64,000 nt of DNA from Candidatus Propionivibrio dominans (GTDB taxonomy: Bacteria; Pseudomonadota; Gammaproteobacteria; Burkholderiales; Rhodocyclaceae). Shown piece after piece: positions 33,519 through 44,268 of the stretch (position 1 is the first letter of the stretch; each line of letters opens with the position of its first letter). The notes beneath the pieces are model-generated. The model searched no databases, was not told the origin of the DNA, and saw only the letters and a program-made list of their open reading frames with translations. The stretch spans positions 62,001 to 126,000 of the forward strand of contig JADJNC010000003.1 in assembly GCA_016709335.1 (NCBI GenBank). Reading direction: 5' to 3'. The position numbers were made by a program, and so were the translations under genes.

Positions 33519-33573
33519 CGAACCGGAGCTGTTCTGGATGATGATCGACAAGGTGCCGGGCGAAACAAAGTGA
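33519..33573 (+). pseudogene. 3' remnant of a CheY-like response regulator
   Basis: The end of a regulator gene is readable (ELFWMMIDKVPGETK-stop). It matches the C-terminus of the intact regulator at 44265-44717 (GLYWMLINKLPGDTK). As there, a DUF433 gene follows. The upstream part is replaced by dispersed repeat sequence, so this is a fragment of a duplicated segment. Confidence 0.65.
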
Positions 33574-33612
33574 CGGGGGTATCATACGATTCACCAACAA
33601 GGAGAGTGCGCC

Positions 33613-33843
33613 ATGAGCCAATTCGATCGCATCACCATTCATCCCGAGATTGTCAATGGTCAGCCAACCATTCGCGGAATGAGGTTGACCGTGCGACGTG
33701 TCGTCGCGTCGGCGGCGCTTTATCCAAATCGGGACGAACTACTCAAGGAATTTCCCGAACTCGACGCCGAGGATGTCCGGCAGGCACTTGAATTCGCCGC
33801 CTGCAACCTCGACGACCACTGGCTGTCTCTTGATGCGGCATGA
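33613..33843 (+). CDS. DUF433 antitoxin-like protein
   Basis: 76 codons. DITIHPEIVNGQPTIRGMRL-type start (here DRITIHPEIVNGQPTIRGMR) and a helix-turn-helix-like middle (RDELLKEFPELDAEDVRQALEFAA) are the DUF433 (VapB-like) signature. It overlaps the downstream DUF5615 gene by 4 bases. Such pairs are predicted toxin-antitoxin modules with a PIN-like toxin. Confidence 0.85.
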   Translation: MSQFDRITIHPEIVNGQPTIRGMRLTVRRVVASAALYPNRDELLKEFPELDAEDVRQALEFAACNLDDHWLSLDAA

Positions 33844-34225
33844 TCAAGATAGTGCTCGATCAGGGCTTGCCGCGTTCGGCGGCCGAATTGTTGAGACAGC
33901 AGGGGTGGGATGCAACTCACGTTGGCGAGATTGGCTTGGCAACGGCCAGCGATCAGGCCATTCTCAAACATGCCGAGCAGCAGGGCAGCACTGTTGTTAC
34001 GCTCGATGCGGACTTTCATGCCCTGCTCGCGGTAAGTGTGCCGGCGCACCATCGGTCGTGCGTCTGCGTATTGAAGGGCTCAAAGGGAGCGAACTCGCCG
34101 CTCTGCTGGTTCGGGTATGGGAACGTACCGGTGCCACCCTGATACGCGGCGCCATTGCGAGTGTGACGCCAGCCGGCATTCGCATCAAGGAACTACCCAT
34201 CGGTCAGAAGCTGACGCAAGGGTAA
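33840..34225 (+). pseudogene. DUF5615 PIN-like toxin, frameshifted
   Basis: Starts MIKIVLDQGLPRSAAELLRQ with the PIN-like Asp, then STVVTLDADFHALLAVS. At about 34039 one G seems lost (GTGTGCC for GTGGTGCC). The original frame ends at 34142 in unrelated residues, while the other frame continues in family style: VVRLRIEGLKGSELAALL ... PAGIRIKELPIG to 34225. If the deletion is real the toxin is probably inactive while its antitoxin gene is intact. Confidence 0.8.
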
Positions 34226-34239
34226 GGTCAGGGCCATCA

Positions 34240-34440
34240 AGAATGCGCATGACACGGATCGACGCCACATCGACCTGATCGCCGTCCATTACCCAAATCT
34301 TCAAGCATGAATTGCAAGGGCTTGCGCCCAACCTGACGCGCGCCATCAAGGAGGCAGAAGGCTTGCGCGCGCTACGTGCAAGCGAGACCTTCAACCGCGC
34401 GCTGGACTCCGTGAGCGCCGAAATCCATTTTCTGCTGAAA
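34240..34440 (+). pseudogene. Decayed response-regulator/PAS fragment
   Basis: Pieces match the regulator-PAS-kinase gene at 45209: RRHIDLIAV against PSLDLIAV, and LAPNLTRAIKEAEGLRALRASET against LGPALARALDEAKTLRALRESET. Most of the receiver domain is missing. This and the 33519-33843 segment mirror the 44.6-45.7 kb order (regulator end, DUF433, DUF5615, regulator-PAS), which implies an old segmental duplication. Confidence 0.6.
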
Positions 34441-34510
34441 AAGCCGAGCAAGCTTCGGGCCGCGGGCGTAACATTCCGGATAGATTCCCCTCCACCGCAT
34501 AGGGATTTTC

Positions 34511-37500
34511 ATGGTCACCAGCAAACCCGCTGCAAGAACCGGCGCCAAGCCCGCCGCCAGGCGCTCGGCAGCGCGCCAGCCGCCGGCCGGCCCCGGCGCG
34601 GCAACGGATGCGGAAACGGGTGCGGCATCGGGTGCGGCGCCGGCAAGCGCCGCTCCTGCCGCCCCTCCTCTTGCCCCGGCCTGCCCCATCGTCGGTATCG
34701 GCGCTTCCGCCGGCGGGCTGGAGGCCTTCGAGGCTTTCTTCCGCGCCTGCCCGGCGGACACCGGCATGGCCTTCGTCCTGGTGCCGCATCTCGACCCCGG
34801 ACATCAAAGCCTGCTCACCGAAATCCTGCAACGCGCCACCGCCATGCCGGTGGTCGAAGCGCTCGACCAGCTCGCCGTCGCCCCCAACCACGTCTACGTC
34901 ATCCCGCCCAACCGCGAGATGCTCATCCTCAACGGCGCGTTGCAACTCTCGGTGCCGGAACTGGTGCGCGGCCAGCGCATGCCGATCGACGGCTTTCTGC
35001 GCTCGCTGGCCGAAGATCAGGCCGAGCGCGCCATCGGCATCATCCTCTCCGGCACTGCCAGCGACGGCACCCTGGGTCTGCGCGCCATCCTCGGCGGCGG
35101 CGGCGTCTGCCTAGTGCAGGATCCCGCCACCGCCAAGTACGACGGCATGCCGGGCAGCGCCATCAACGCCGGCTACGCCACCCACATCCTGCCGGTCGAA
35201 CAGATGCCGGCCGCGCTGATCGAAGTGGTCCGGCAGGGCGTTCTCAGGCAGCAGGTGCTACCCGTCGTCCCGGAAAAGGTGCAAAGCGGCATCAACCAGA
35301 TCCTGCTGCAACTGCGCAGCGGCACCGGCCACGACTTCTCGCTGTACAAGAAAAGCACCATCGGTCGCCGCATCCAGCGCCGCATGGCGCAAAACGCCAT
35401 CGAAGACGAAGCCGTGTATGCGCGCTTCCTCAAGGGCAATCCGGTCGAGACGCAACTGCTGTTCAAGGAACTGCTGATCAACAGATCAAGGCCCGCCACG
35501 ATCGGGAACTGAGCATCCAGATCTACGCCACCGACCTCGACGATGAGGCGATAGCCACGGCGCGCGCCGGCCGCTATCCGCCCAACATCGCGCAGGACAT
35601 GACGGCGGAACGCCTGCGCCGCTTCTTCAGCAAAGACCAAGGTGAACATGGCGGCTACAAGGTCAAGAAGGACATTCGCGACATGGTGGTGTTCGCCGTA
35701 CAGAACGTGATCAAGGACCCGCCCTTCACCAAGCTCGACCTGCTCAGTTGCCGCAACCTGATGATCTATCTGGAGCCTGAGCTGCAAAACCGCCTGATCC
35801 CCAGCTTCCACTATGCGCTGCGGCCTAACGGCGTGCTGTTCCTGTCCACCTCGGAAAGCATCACCGGCCACCCCGACCTGTTTACGGCCATCGAGCGTAA
35901 ATGGAAGTTCTACCGCGCCAGCCACACCGACGCCGCGCCCTGGCTCAAGGTCAATACCGACATGGTCTGGGCGCGCAGCGCCGGCACCCACGGCAGCAAC
36001 GGTACCCCCGCCAGAATGGCGGACGCGGCGGCGATCGGCAAGGCCAACAGCGGCCGCGCCGGCAACGTCGCCGCGCTCAGCACCAACGCGCTGCTGCAGA
36101 CCTACGCGCCGGCCTCGGTTACCACCGACAGCCACGGCAACATCCTCTACGTGCATGGCGACACCGGCCGCTACCTGCGCCCGGCCCCCGGCCCGGTGAG
36201 CAACAACGTGGTCGAGATGGCGCGCGAAGGACTGCAGCTCGACTTGCGCGTCGCCATCGACATGGCCGCCACCGTGTCCATTCCGACGCTGAACAAGGCA
36301 GTCTCGGTGAAGACCAATGGCGGCTTCTCGAAGGTATGCTTCAGCGTACGCGCCCTGCCACGGGACAAGGGCGACGAGCCGCTGCTGCTGGTCAGCTTCG
36401 AGGATATTGCCGGTGCTGTAAAACCCGCTGACCCATCCCACCCCGCCGCCGCAAAACCGGGACTCGGCAAACGCGGCGCCGCCGTCCACTCCAGCCCATC
36501 CGCCCAAACTACCCAATCCGCGCGCATCGAAGCGCTGGAGCGCGAACTGGCCTACGTCAAAGAGAATCTGCAAGCCACCGGCGAAGAGCAGCAGGCCTCC
36601 AACGAGGAACTCAAATCCACCAACGAGGAATTGCAATCGACCAACGAAGAGCTGCAATCGTCGAACGAAGAACTGGAGACCTCCAAGGAGGAACTGCAAT
36701 CGCTGAATGAAGAAACCATCACCGTCAATTCCGAGTTGAATGCCCGGGTCGAGCAACTGACCCGTATCCAGAACGACATGAAGAACCTGCTCGACAGCAT
36801 CTCCACCGGCACCTTGTTCCTCGACCACCAGTTGACGATCCTGCGCTACACGCCGGCGGTGGTGCAGGTGTACCCGCTGATTGCCGGCGACGTCGGCCGC
36901 CCCTTGAGCAACATCGCATCGAATCTCGTCGGTGCCGACCTATCGACCGACCCTTCGACCGACCTGCTCGCCGACCTGCAATCCGTACTCGATACCCTGA
37001 TCCCCGTCGAGCGCGAAGTGCGCAGCACCGACGGCGCCTGGTATCTGGCGCGCATCCAGCCCTACCGCACGCTGGACAACGCGATCGAGGGCGTGGTGCT
37101 GACCTTCACCCCGGTGACCGAGTTCAAGCTCGCCAGCGAGGCCGCGCAGCGGACCACGACCGAACTGGCGACGCTGTTGCAGGCCAGCACGCAACTGGCG
37201 CGGGAACTGGCCGAAGGCATTGTCAACACCGTGATCGAGCCGCTGATCGTGCTCGATGGCAGCTTGCAGGTGATCTCCGCCAGCCGCTCCTTCTACCGGC
37301 ACTTCCAGGTCGCGGCAGAGCACACCGTGGGCCGCAAGATCTACGATCTGGGCAACGGCCAGTGGGACATCCCGGCCTTGCGCCAACTGCTGGAAAAGAT
37401 CCTGCCGCAAAATCAGGCGATGGACGGCTACGTCGTCGAACACAACTTCCCGGGCCTCGGGCAACGGCGCATGGTGCTGAATGCCCGGCGCATCGTCACG

Positions 37501-37560
37501 GCGCTGGGGAATACCGAATTGATCCTGCTGGCGATGGTGGCGATCGACAGCCCGGATTGA
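34511..37560 (+). pseudogene. CheB-CheR-PAS chemotaxis fusion with internal deletion/frameshift
   Basis: The first frame (34511-35512) has a low-complexity Ala/Pro leader, a complete CheB methylesterase domain (Ser in IGASAGGLEAF, His in HLDPGH, Asp in SGTASDGTLGL) and the start of a CheR domain. At about 35487 the frame ends. Another frame (35491-37560) resumes inside CheR at LSIQIYATDLDDEAI and continues with SKDQGEHGGYKVKKDIRDMV, a long coiled coil of repeated NEELxSTNEELQS units, and two PAS domains. About 60 CheR codons normally lying between are missing, including the TxFFRD and SAM-binding GCATGEEAYS region. Methyltransferase activity must be lost even if the frame were restored. Confidence 0.85.
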
Positions 37561-37562
37561 GT

Positions 37563-37638
37563 TCGTCATCCCGGCGAACGCCGGGATCCAGTGTTTGTTT
37601 AAGAAGCATGGATTCCGGGTCGAGCCCGGAATGACGGA
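37563..37638. repeat. Dispersed hairpin repeat (GTCATCCCGGCG... type)
   Basis: Two hairpins, CCCGGCGAACGCCGGG and TTCCGGGTCGAGCCCGGAA, in a 76-base spacer between the CheB-CheR and PAS genes. Same family as the internal units of the 168-bp miniature element. Confidence 0.65.
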
Positions 37639-37660
37639 GAATAGCGACAAAGGAGAAGTC

Positions 37661-38422
37661 ATGAACCCGCCCGACGAAAAGCAAACAAACGCCGCGCTCC
37701 TGCGCAACGAGGCCGAGGCCGATCTCGCCCGGCGTCCGCTCGCCGACGCCACAGCGCGCCCGGTTGAAGATCTGCTGCACGAACTGCAAGTGCATCAGAT
37801 CGAGCTGGAAATGCAGAACGAGGCGCTGCGCGTTGCACAGACCGCGCTCGAAGAGTCGCGCGACCGCTACGTCGATCTCTACGAGTTCGCCCCGGTCGGC
37901 TATCTCACGCTCGACGCCGAGGGCCTGATCGAGCAGCTCAATCTTACCGCCGCCACGCTGCTCGGCATGGAGCGCAAGAAGCTGCTGCTACGCGGCTTCC
38001 TGGCGCGGGTGCTGGCCGAAGACCATCCGCGCTGGACGGCGCTGTTCATGCGCCTGAAAGCCGGGGCCGACAAAAACAGTGTCGAACTCTCCCTGCAGCG
38101 CGGCGATGGCACAGTGTTTCAGGCCCTGCTCGATTGCGAGCGCAGACCAGGCCCGGGCGTCGGCGCTGGCGAGACGACGATCCGCATCGCCCTGACCGAC
38201 ATCAGCCGCAGGAAAGTCGCCGAGGCCGCGCAGAGGCAACAAACCGAGGAACTGACGCGCTTAAACCGCGCCATGGTTGGCCGCGAAATGGCCATGATCG
38301 AGCTCAAGCGGCAGGTCAATGCGCTGTCGCGCGAACTCGGCCGGGCGGAGCCCTTCAACCTCGATTTTGCCGCAGCGCCCGGGGCCGATGCCACCATGCC
38401 GACCGCAGCGCGGCGCGCATGA
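37661..38422 (+). CDS. PAS-domain protein without output domain
   Basis: 253 codons from the ATG at 37661 (AGGAGA 6 bases before). The start resembles many PAS regulators paired with CheB-CheR fusions (LLHELQVHQIELEMQNEALR, a coiled coil). A PAS domain follows (YEFAPVGYLTLDAEGLIEQLN, about 75-180), then a second coiled coil (EELTRLNRAMVGREMAMIELK) that normally leads into a histidine-kinase dimerisation domain. Here the chain ends soon after with no kinase. It could signal by heterodimerising with the kinase encoded downstream. Confidence 0.82.
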   Translation: MNPPDEKQTNAALLRNEAEADLARRPLADATARPVEDLLHELQVHQIELEMQNEALRVAQTALEESRDRYVDLYEFAPVGYLTLDAEGLIEQLNLTAATLLGMERKKLLLRGFLARVLAEDHPRWTALFMRLKAGADKNSVELSLQRGDGTVFQALLDCERRPGPGVGAGETTIRIALTDISRRKVAEAAQRQQTEELTRLNRAMVGREMAMIELKRQVNALSRELGRAEPFNLDFAAAPGADATMPTAARRA

Positions 38423-38490
38423 GCTCGAAGGCACGCCGTGCGCGAACCCGATTCCGGTGACGCAGGTTCGCAGGCGAGGGAAGCAGGCCA

Positions 38491-41400
38491 ATGAACGAAT
38501 TCTTTCAGGCGCAGCTCGATTACATCTTTTTCTTCTACGGCCTCGGCTTCGTGCTGCTCGGCGCCGTGGCATTGGCCCTGGGTCGCGGAATACAGGGAAC
38601 ACAGGCGGAGCTGCGCTGGCGGCTGCTGGCGCTGTTCGGCCTCAGCCATGGCCTGAACGAATGGCTGGACCTGGTGGCGCTGTCGACCGGCGACAGCGCC
38701 GCCTTCAAATGGGCCCGCCTGGTCGTCATGGCGCTGTCCTTCGTCTTCCTGCTGGAGTTCGCCCGCAGCGCCAGTCGCGGTGCGGCGGGCCGGCCGCTGG
38801 CGCGCCTGATCCATCTCCCCTTGCTGCTGTCGGTGATCGTGGCAGGCCTGCTCTGGGGTCAGGGCGGCGCTAACGTCTTCACGCGCTACCTGCTCGCTTT
38901 GCCGGCCGGCTTGTGGGCCGGCGCGATCCTCTTTCGCCACGCCGGAAAATTGCCGGACGGCGCCCGCGGCTGGCTGGCCTCGGCGGGCATCGCCATGGGC
39001 CTGTACGCGGTGGCCGCCGGCGCGATCGTGCCGGGCGCGGCGTTCCCGCCGGCCAATCTGATCAACCACCAGGCCTTCTTCGACCTGACCGGCACGCCGA
39101 TCCAGTTGTGGCGCGGACTGCTCGCCTGCTGGATCGCGCTGGCCGTCTGGGAATCCTCCCGCGCAGCGCTGGCGCTGGGCGATTCGCCCCTGCCCGGCAA
39201 GGGGCGCCTGGATTATTTTCACTGGATGGCCATCGTGCTGCTGCTGATCCTCGCCGCCGGCTGGGCCGCCACCGATCGCCTGGGCAAGATGTACGAGGAG
39301 GATGCGCGCGATGAGGCATCGGACGACCTGTCGGTACTGCATACCGGCATCGCCGCGCAGTTGACCCCCCTGGAGCAGTTCGCGGAAGCCCTGTCGAGTT
39401 ACCAGCCGGTGCTCGACATGCTGGCCGACACCAATGCGCAATCACAGCAACAGGCGGACGCGACGCTGGCCCGCTACAACCAGGTCTTTCAGGCCTCGGT
39501 CATTTATCTGATTAATGCTTCCGGTATCGTCGTTGCCGCCTCGAACGGTGGGCAGCCCGACAGCTTCGTGGGCCGCGACTACGGATTCCGGCCGTATTTC
39601 CGGCAGGCGATGGCGGGACAACGCGGACGCTATTTCGCCCTCGGCATCACCTCCGGCACGCGCGGCTTCTACACCAGCTTTCCGATCCGCGACGCGCAGG
39701 GAAAGATCGTCGGCGCCGCCGTGATCAAGAAGGATATCGACTACATGGATCGGCAATTGGCCAATTACCGCAATGCCTTCCTGGTCGATCCCGACGGGGT
39801 GGTGTTTCTGTCCGGCCGCCAGGACCTGCTGTTCGACGCGCTATGGCCGTTGCCGGCGGCATTGCAGCAGGACAAGCGGGCCTCCCGGCAGTTCGGCGAC
39901 GCCCGGCTCGAGCCGGTTTTCGGCACTGAACCGATCAACGGCGCCCGGCTGCGCTATCAGGGCGAAGCCTACGGCGTTGCCCGCCAGCCGATCGGCGCCG
40001 AGGGCTGGAGCCTGGTGCTGTTGAAGCCGATGGCCGGGCTGCTGGCCAGCCGGCTGATGGCCATCGGCATCACGCTGCTGCTGGCCGTCCTGATACTGAT
40101 ATTTTTCATCGTCGTGCAGATCGAGGTGCGCAACGCCGCAAAGCTGCAACGCCGTACCGATGATCTCAACGCGGCGCTGCGGGAAGCCGGGACAGCAAGC
40201 CGTGCCTTGCACGAAAACGAACAGCGCCTGCTCGCGACCAACCTCGAACTGCGGCAGATGGCCGAGCAAATCCGCCGAGATGCCGAGCGCTGGCATGATT
40301 TCTCGCTGAGCGCGTCCGACTGGTTCTGGGAAACCGATGCGCAGCAGCGCTTCTGCTACTTTTCCGATAACTTCGAAGAGGTCTATGGACTACCCCCGGA
40401 GCAGTTGCTGGGGCGGAGCCGCAAGGAACTGCTGGAGGCTACAGACCTTACCCCGCCGCACCTCATCCAGGCGCACCTCGCCCAACTCGAAACGCACCTG
40501 CCGTTCAGGGATTTCGAGTACCAGGTGCGCGGCAATGACGGAGCGCTACGCTGGATCGCGGTGTCCGGAACCTCGTATTTCGATGCGCAGGGCGGCTTCG
40601 CCGGCTACCGCGGAACCGGGTCGATCATTACCGAACGCAAACGCCTCGAACGCGAGCTGCTCGATCATCAGGCCCAACTGGAGGTGAAAATCCGCCGGCG
40701 CACGCGCGACCTGCAACAGGCCAGGGACGCCGCCGAGGCCGCCAACCGCGCGAAGACCCAATTTCTGGCGAACATGAGCCACGAACTGCGCACACCGCTG
40801 AACGCCATCCTGGGAATGGCGCAGATCGTCGGCAACACGCTCGCCGAGCCGCAGTTGCGCCGGCAGGTCGACACGATTGCGCAGGCCGGCCGGCGCCTGC
40901 TCGGCCTGGTCAATCAGGTGCTGGACATGTCCCGGCTGGAGGCGGACACACTGCCGATCGAGGCGAGGGATTTCGCCTTGCGCTCGGTCTTCGACGCCGC
41001 CGAGAGTTCGCTGCGCGAGCACGCCGAGGCGAAGGGCCTGCGCCTGGCACGCGAAATCGATCCGGCGCTGCCGCCGGCGCTGCGCGGCGACCCGCTGCGG
41101 CTGGAGCAGATCCTGACGAATCTGCTCGACAACGCCGTCAAGTTTTCCGCGCAGGGACGCATCACGCTTCGCGCGCGCCTTGTCGAGGCGGCACGGGATG
41201 ACATCCTGCTGCGCTTCGAGGTCGAGGATCAGGGGATCGGTATCGACGCGGCGCAGCAGGCCACGGTCTTCGCCAGCTTCGAGCAGTCCGACGGCTCCAC
41301 CACGCGCAAGTACGGCGGCATGGGCCTCGGACTCGCGGTCAGCAAACAGTTGGTCCGAGTGCATGGGAGGGGCAATCGGGGTCAACAGCCTGCCGGGGCA

Positions 41401-41734
41401 GGGCAGTACCTTCTGGGTGGAGATTCGATTGCAGCGCAGCAGCGCGCGGTTTGACGCGAGGCCCGGCGACCCGCTCCCCGGGATCGTCGGCGCCCCGCCG
41501 CAGGCGAGCACGCGCCTCGATGCCGAGGCCCTCGGCGTGGTGCTCGACGAACTCGGCGCGCTGCTGGCGCAGGGAGACGCTGCGGTCATCGAGCGCTTCG
41601 AGACGCACGCCGAAGCGCTGCGCGCCACCCTCGGCCCGCCCTGCGAGCAACTGGCGCACGAGATCCGGCAGTTCGACTTCGAGACGGCGCTGGAGACCTT
41701 GCGCGCCCTGCGGCAGCCGCATGCAGCCGCCTGA
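38491..41734 (+). CDS. Membrane sensor histidine kinase (7TM-like, Cache, PAS), frameshifted near the 3' end
   Basis: The main frame is 38491-41454 (987 codons). An N-terminal group of about seven hydrophobic helices (1-265) is followed by a periplasmic Cache-type sensor (about 280-480), another helix, a PAS domain (about 590-720), the kinase H-box [15 protein letters not shown], and a catalytic domain with NLLDNAVKFS, DQGIGI and GMGLGLAVSK. An extra C near 41361 throws off the G2 end. The neighbouring frame reads MGGAIGVNSLPGQGSTFWVEI and continues to 41734 with the C-terminal module shared by three other kinases here. I therefore give the full span. Confidence 0.88.
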
Positions 41735-41796
41735 GAAGAGTCGGCGCTGGCAAGACGACGACCTAGGGTCTAAGCTGTGAAGCGGGAGGTTCGGCG

Positions 41797-42825
41797 ATGA
41801 AACTGGCTTTACGCATGCGGCAACATCCGTGGCTGGCGCTTCTGCTGGCGCTGCTGGCAGTACTCGCGGGCCTCGCCTTCTGGCGGCTGGTGCCGGAAAA
41901 AGAGATTGCGCCCGGCCCGCCGGAAAAACTGGTGCTCGGCGTCGCCGAAGTCCTCCTGGTGATTCCGGTTCTCGTGGCCGAGGAGCAAGGTTTTCTGCGC
42001 GACGCAGGGCTCGATGTCACCACCAGGCACTTTCCTTCGGGCAAGGCAGCGCTTGACGCGCTCTTTCGTGGCGAGGTGGAGGTGGCCACCGTGGCGGAGA
42101 CGCCTATCGTGCTGGCCAGCTTCAAGCGACGCGATTTCGTTCTGGTCGGCAGCTTCCTGACCACCGATGCCGGGGCCTTTTCACTGGCACATCCGGCCAG
42201 CGGCATCCAGGCGGTGACCGACCTGCGCGGGCGCCGCGTCGGCGTGGTTGCCGGCACCATCGCGGAATACTGCCTCCATGTCCTGCTCTCCGATCACGGG
42301 CTGAGCGAGGCGGACATCGACAAGGTGCCGTTGGCGGGTCCGCAGATGGCCGCTGCCCTGTTCGATCGGCACGTGGATGCCATCGCCGCCTTCGAACCTT
42401 TCCTGTCTCAAGCGCAAAAGGCGCTCGGCAATGCCGCTCGCGTTCTCCTCGACCGCGACCGCTGCTCCTCGACGACCGGCTATTTCACTTCCCGCGATTT
42501 CCCCAGGCAACGCCAGGAAGCCCTGGTACGCCTGCTGCGCGGCACCGGGCAGGGCATCGACTGGATGCGCAGCCATCGGCAGGAGGCGACCGCCCTCGTC
42601 GCGCGTCGTCTCGACATAGCGCCGGCCGATCTCGAAGCCCATTGGGACGACTACCGTTTCGCGCTTGAACTCAGCCAAAGCTACCTCGTTGCACTTGAAG
42701 ATCAGGCGCAGTGGGCCATGCGCAGCGGACTTGCGCCAGGCGCGGCAATGCCCAATTATCTCGACTTCATCGACTTCACCGCCCTCGAAGCGGTGAAGCC
42801 GAAGGCCATCAACGTCATCCACTGA
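41797..42825 (+). CDS. Membrane-anchored SsuA/THI5-type substrate-binding protein
   Basis: 342 codons. One N-terminal hydrophobic segment (about 13-32) without a lipobox cysteine, so probably a signal anchor. The binding-protein fold of the nitrate/sulfonate/taurine (NMT1/SsuA) class is seen: LVLGVAEVLLVIPVLVAEEQ, GLDVTTRHFPSGKAALDAL, VEVATVAETPIVLASF and LRGRRVGVVAGTIAEYCLH. No transporter permease or ATPase is nearby. The kinase gene starts 3 bases after its stop, so the protein may be the ligand-sensing part of a signalling complex. Confidence 0.82.
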   Translation: MKLALRMRQHPWLALLLALLAVLAGLAFWRLVPEKEIAPGPPEKLVLGVAEVLLVIPVLVAEEQGFLRDAGLDVTTRHFPSGKAALDALFRGEVEVATVAETPIVLASFKRRDFVLVGSFLTTDAGAFSLAHPASGIQAVTDLRGRRVGVVAGTIAEYCLHVLLSDHGLSEADIDKVPLAGPQMAAALFDRHVDAIAAFEPFLSQAQKALGNAARVLLDRDRCSSTTGYFTSRDFPRQRQEALVRLLRGTGQGIDWMRSHRQEATALVARRLDIAPADLEAHWDDYRFALELSQSYLVALEDQAQWAMRSGLAPGAAMPNYLDFIDFTALEAVKPKAINVIH

Positions 42826-42828
42826 GCC

Positions 42829-44268
42829 ATGAGCCTGCTTGCGCGCACGCGCCTCGTCACCGCCTTCATCGTCATCTTAACCCTGCTGCTGGGCGGCGCG
42901 TTCCTTGTCGCGCAGCAGCGCCTGGTCGCGGCGCAGACCGCCATGGATCAACTCGTCGATATCTGGTTAGAAGTAGCCCAACTGCGCACCGCCAGCATCG
43001 ACTCCGCGCTGCACGGGAGCGAGCGCGCCCGTGTGCAGGCCGAAGCCAAGATCCGTCGCCTGCAGGTTCTGTTTAACGACGAGTGGCTGGCTGCCGCCAT
43101 CGGCGATCATGCGGACGAAGAGCGGCGCCTGCGCCGCGAAATCCACCGGACGCTGATCGAGTTGGAAGCACAACTGGTTCGCGTGGCAAGCATCTCGTCA
43201 TCGTCGTCCATTGAGGAACGAGACGGCCGCACGCGCACCCTCCTGAGCCTGAAGGGCCAGATCCTCGCCACCAACGTCGGCTACCTGTTGGTCATCCTGC
43301 GCGATGCGATAGAGCAGGCCAACGACTGGCTGAATAAGGTCACCTTGGCCTTTGGCGGCCTGCTGGTGACCATGGCGCTGGCGGCGATGACGCTGCTCGA
43401 ACGCCAGATCCTGCGCCCGCTGGATCAGGTGCGGCAGGCCGCCGTCGAGATCAGAAAGGGTGAGCACGCGGCCGTGGCGCGCCTGGTCGTCGCGCGCAAC
43501 GACGAAATCGGCCAACTGTCGAGGGATCTGGCCGCCATGGTCGCCAAACTGGACGATTCCAACAAGGAGCTGGAATCCTTCTCCTATTCGGTCTCGCACG
43601 ACCTGCGGGCGCCATTGCGGGCCATCGACGGGTTTTCGCGCAAGGTGGTCGTCGGGTATGGCGACAAGCTCGACGACGAAGGCCGCCGCCAGTTGCAGGT
43701 GGTGCGCGACAACGCCCAGGGCATGGGCCGCTTGATCGACGACCTGCTCGCCTTCTCGCGCATGGGCCGGCAAGAGATTGCGCTGCAATCGGTCGACATG
43801 GATAGCCAGGCCAGGAGCGTCGCCAGCGAGCTGCGCGCGGCCGAAGCGCAGCGCGCCATCGAGTTCGTCTTCGCCCCGCTGCCGCCGGCCCGGGGCGATG
43901 CCGCGATGCTGCGCCAGGTGTGGGCGAACCTGCTCGGCAATGCCGTCAAGTTTTCGCGCCGGCGCCCGGACGCGCTGATCGAGGTCGGCGGCCGCGTCGA
44001 GGCCGGGGAAATACGCTACTGGGTCAAGGACAATGGCGCCGGTTTCGACATGCAGTATGCCGACAAGCTGTTCGGCGTCTTCCAGCGCCTGCATCGCCAG
44101 GACGAGTTCGAGGGCACCGGCGTCGGCCTGGCCATTGCCCAGCGCATCGTGCATCGCCACCAGGGCCGCATAGGGGGCGAGGGCAAACCCGATGCCGGCG
44201 CCACCTTCTGGTTTACCCTGCCACTATATTCATCAGGCAAAGCGCTTTCAGGAGGACAGGCATCATGA
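42829..44268 (+). CDS. HAMP-type sensor histidine kinase (phytochrome-like kinase core)
   Basis: 479 codons. TM1 (about 8-28), a ~150-residue helical periplasmic region, TM2 (about 170-195), a HAMP linker (RQILRPLDQVRQAAVEIRKG), H-box SYSVSHDLRAPLRAIDGFS, and catalytic boxes LLGNAVKFSRRR, DNGAGFDM and GTGVGLAIAQRI. The H-box is the type seen in cyanobacterial phytochrome and related kinases that pair with single-domain Rcp1-like regulators, which is what follows. It overlaps that regulator gene by 4 bases. Confidence 0.92.
   Translation: MSLLARTRLVTAFIVILTLLLGGAFLVAQQRLVAAQTAMDQLVDIWLEVAQLRTASIDSALHGSERARVQAEAKIRRLQVLFNDEWLAAAIGDHADEERRLRREIHRTLIELEAQLVRVASISSSSSIEERDGRTRTLLSLKGQILATNVGYLLVILRDAIEQANDWLNKVTLAFGGLLVTMALAAMTLLERQILRPLDQVRQAAVEIRKGEHAAVARLVVARNDEIGQLSRDLAAMVAKLDDSNKELESFSYSVSHDLRAPLRAIDGFSRKVVVGYGDKLDDEGRRQLQVVRDNAQGMGRLIDDLLAFSRMGRQEIALQSVDMDSQARSVASELRAAEAQRAIEFVFAPLPPARGDAAMLRQVWANLLGNAVKFSRRRPDALIEVGGRVEAGEIRYWVKDNGAGFDMQYADKLFGVFQRLHRQDEFEGTGVGLAIAQRIVHRHQGRIGGEGKPDAGATFWFTLPLYSSGKALSGGQAS

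Noticed and set aside
35173..36828. 551-codon minus-strand frame
   Set aside because: Antisense to the CheB-CheR-PAS gene; its Gln/Leu-repeat stretch is the reverse of the NEELQS coiled-coil repeats.
38119..39441. 440-codon minus-strand frame
   Set aside because: Antisense to the PAS protein and sensor kinase; low-complexity Gln/Arg-rich product without motifs.
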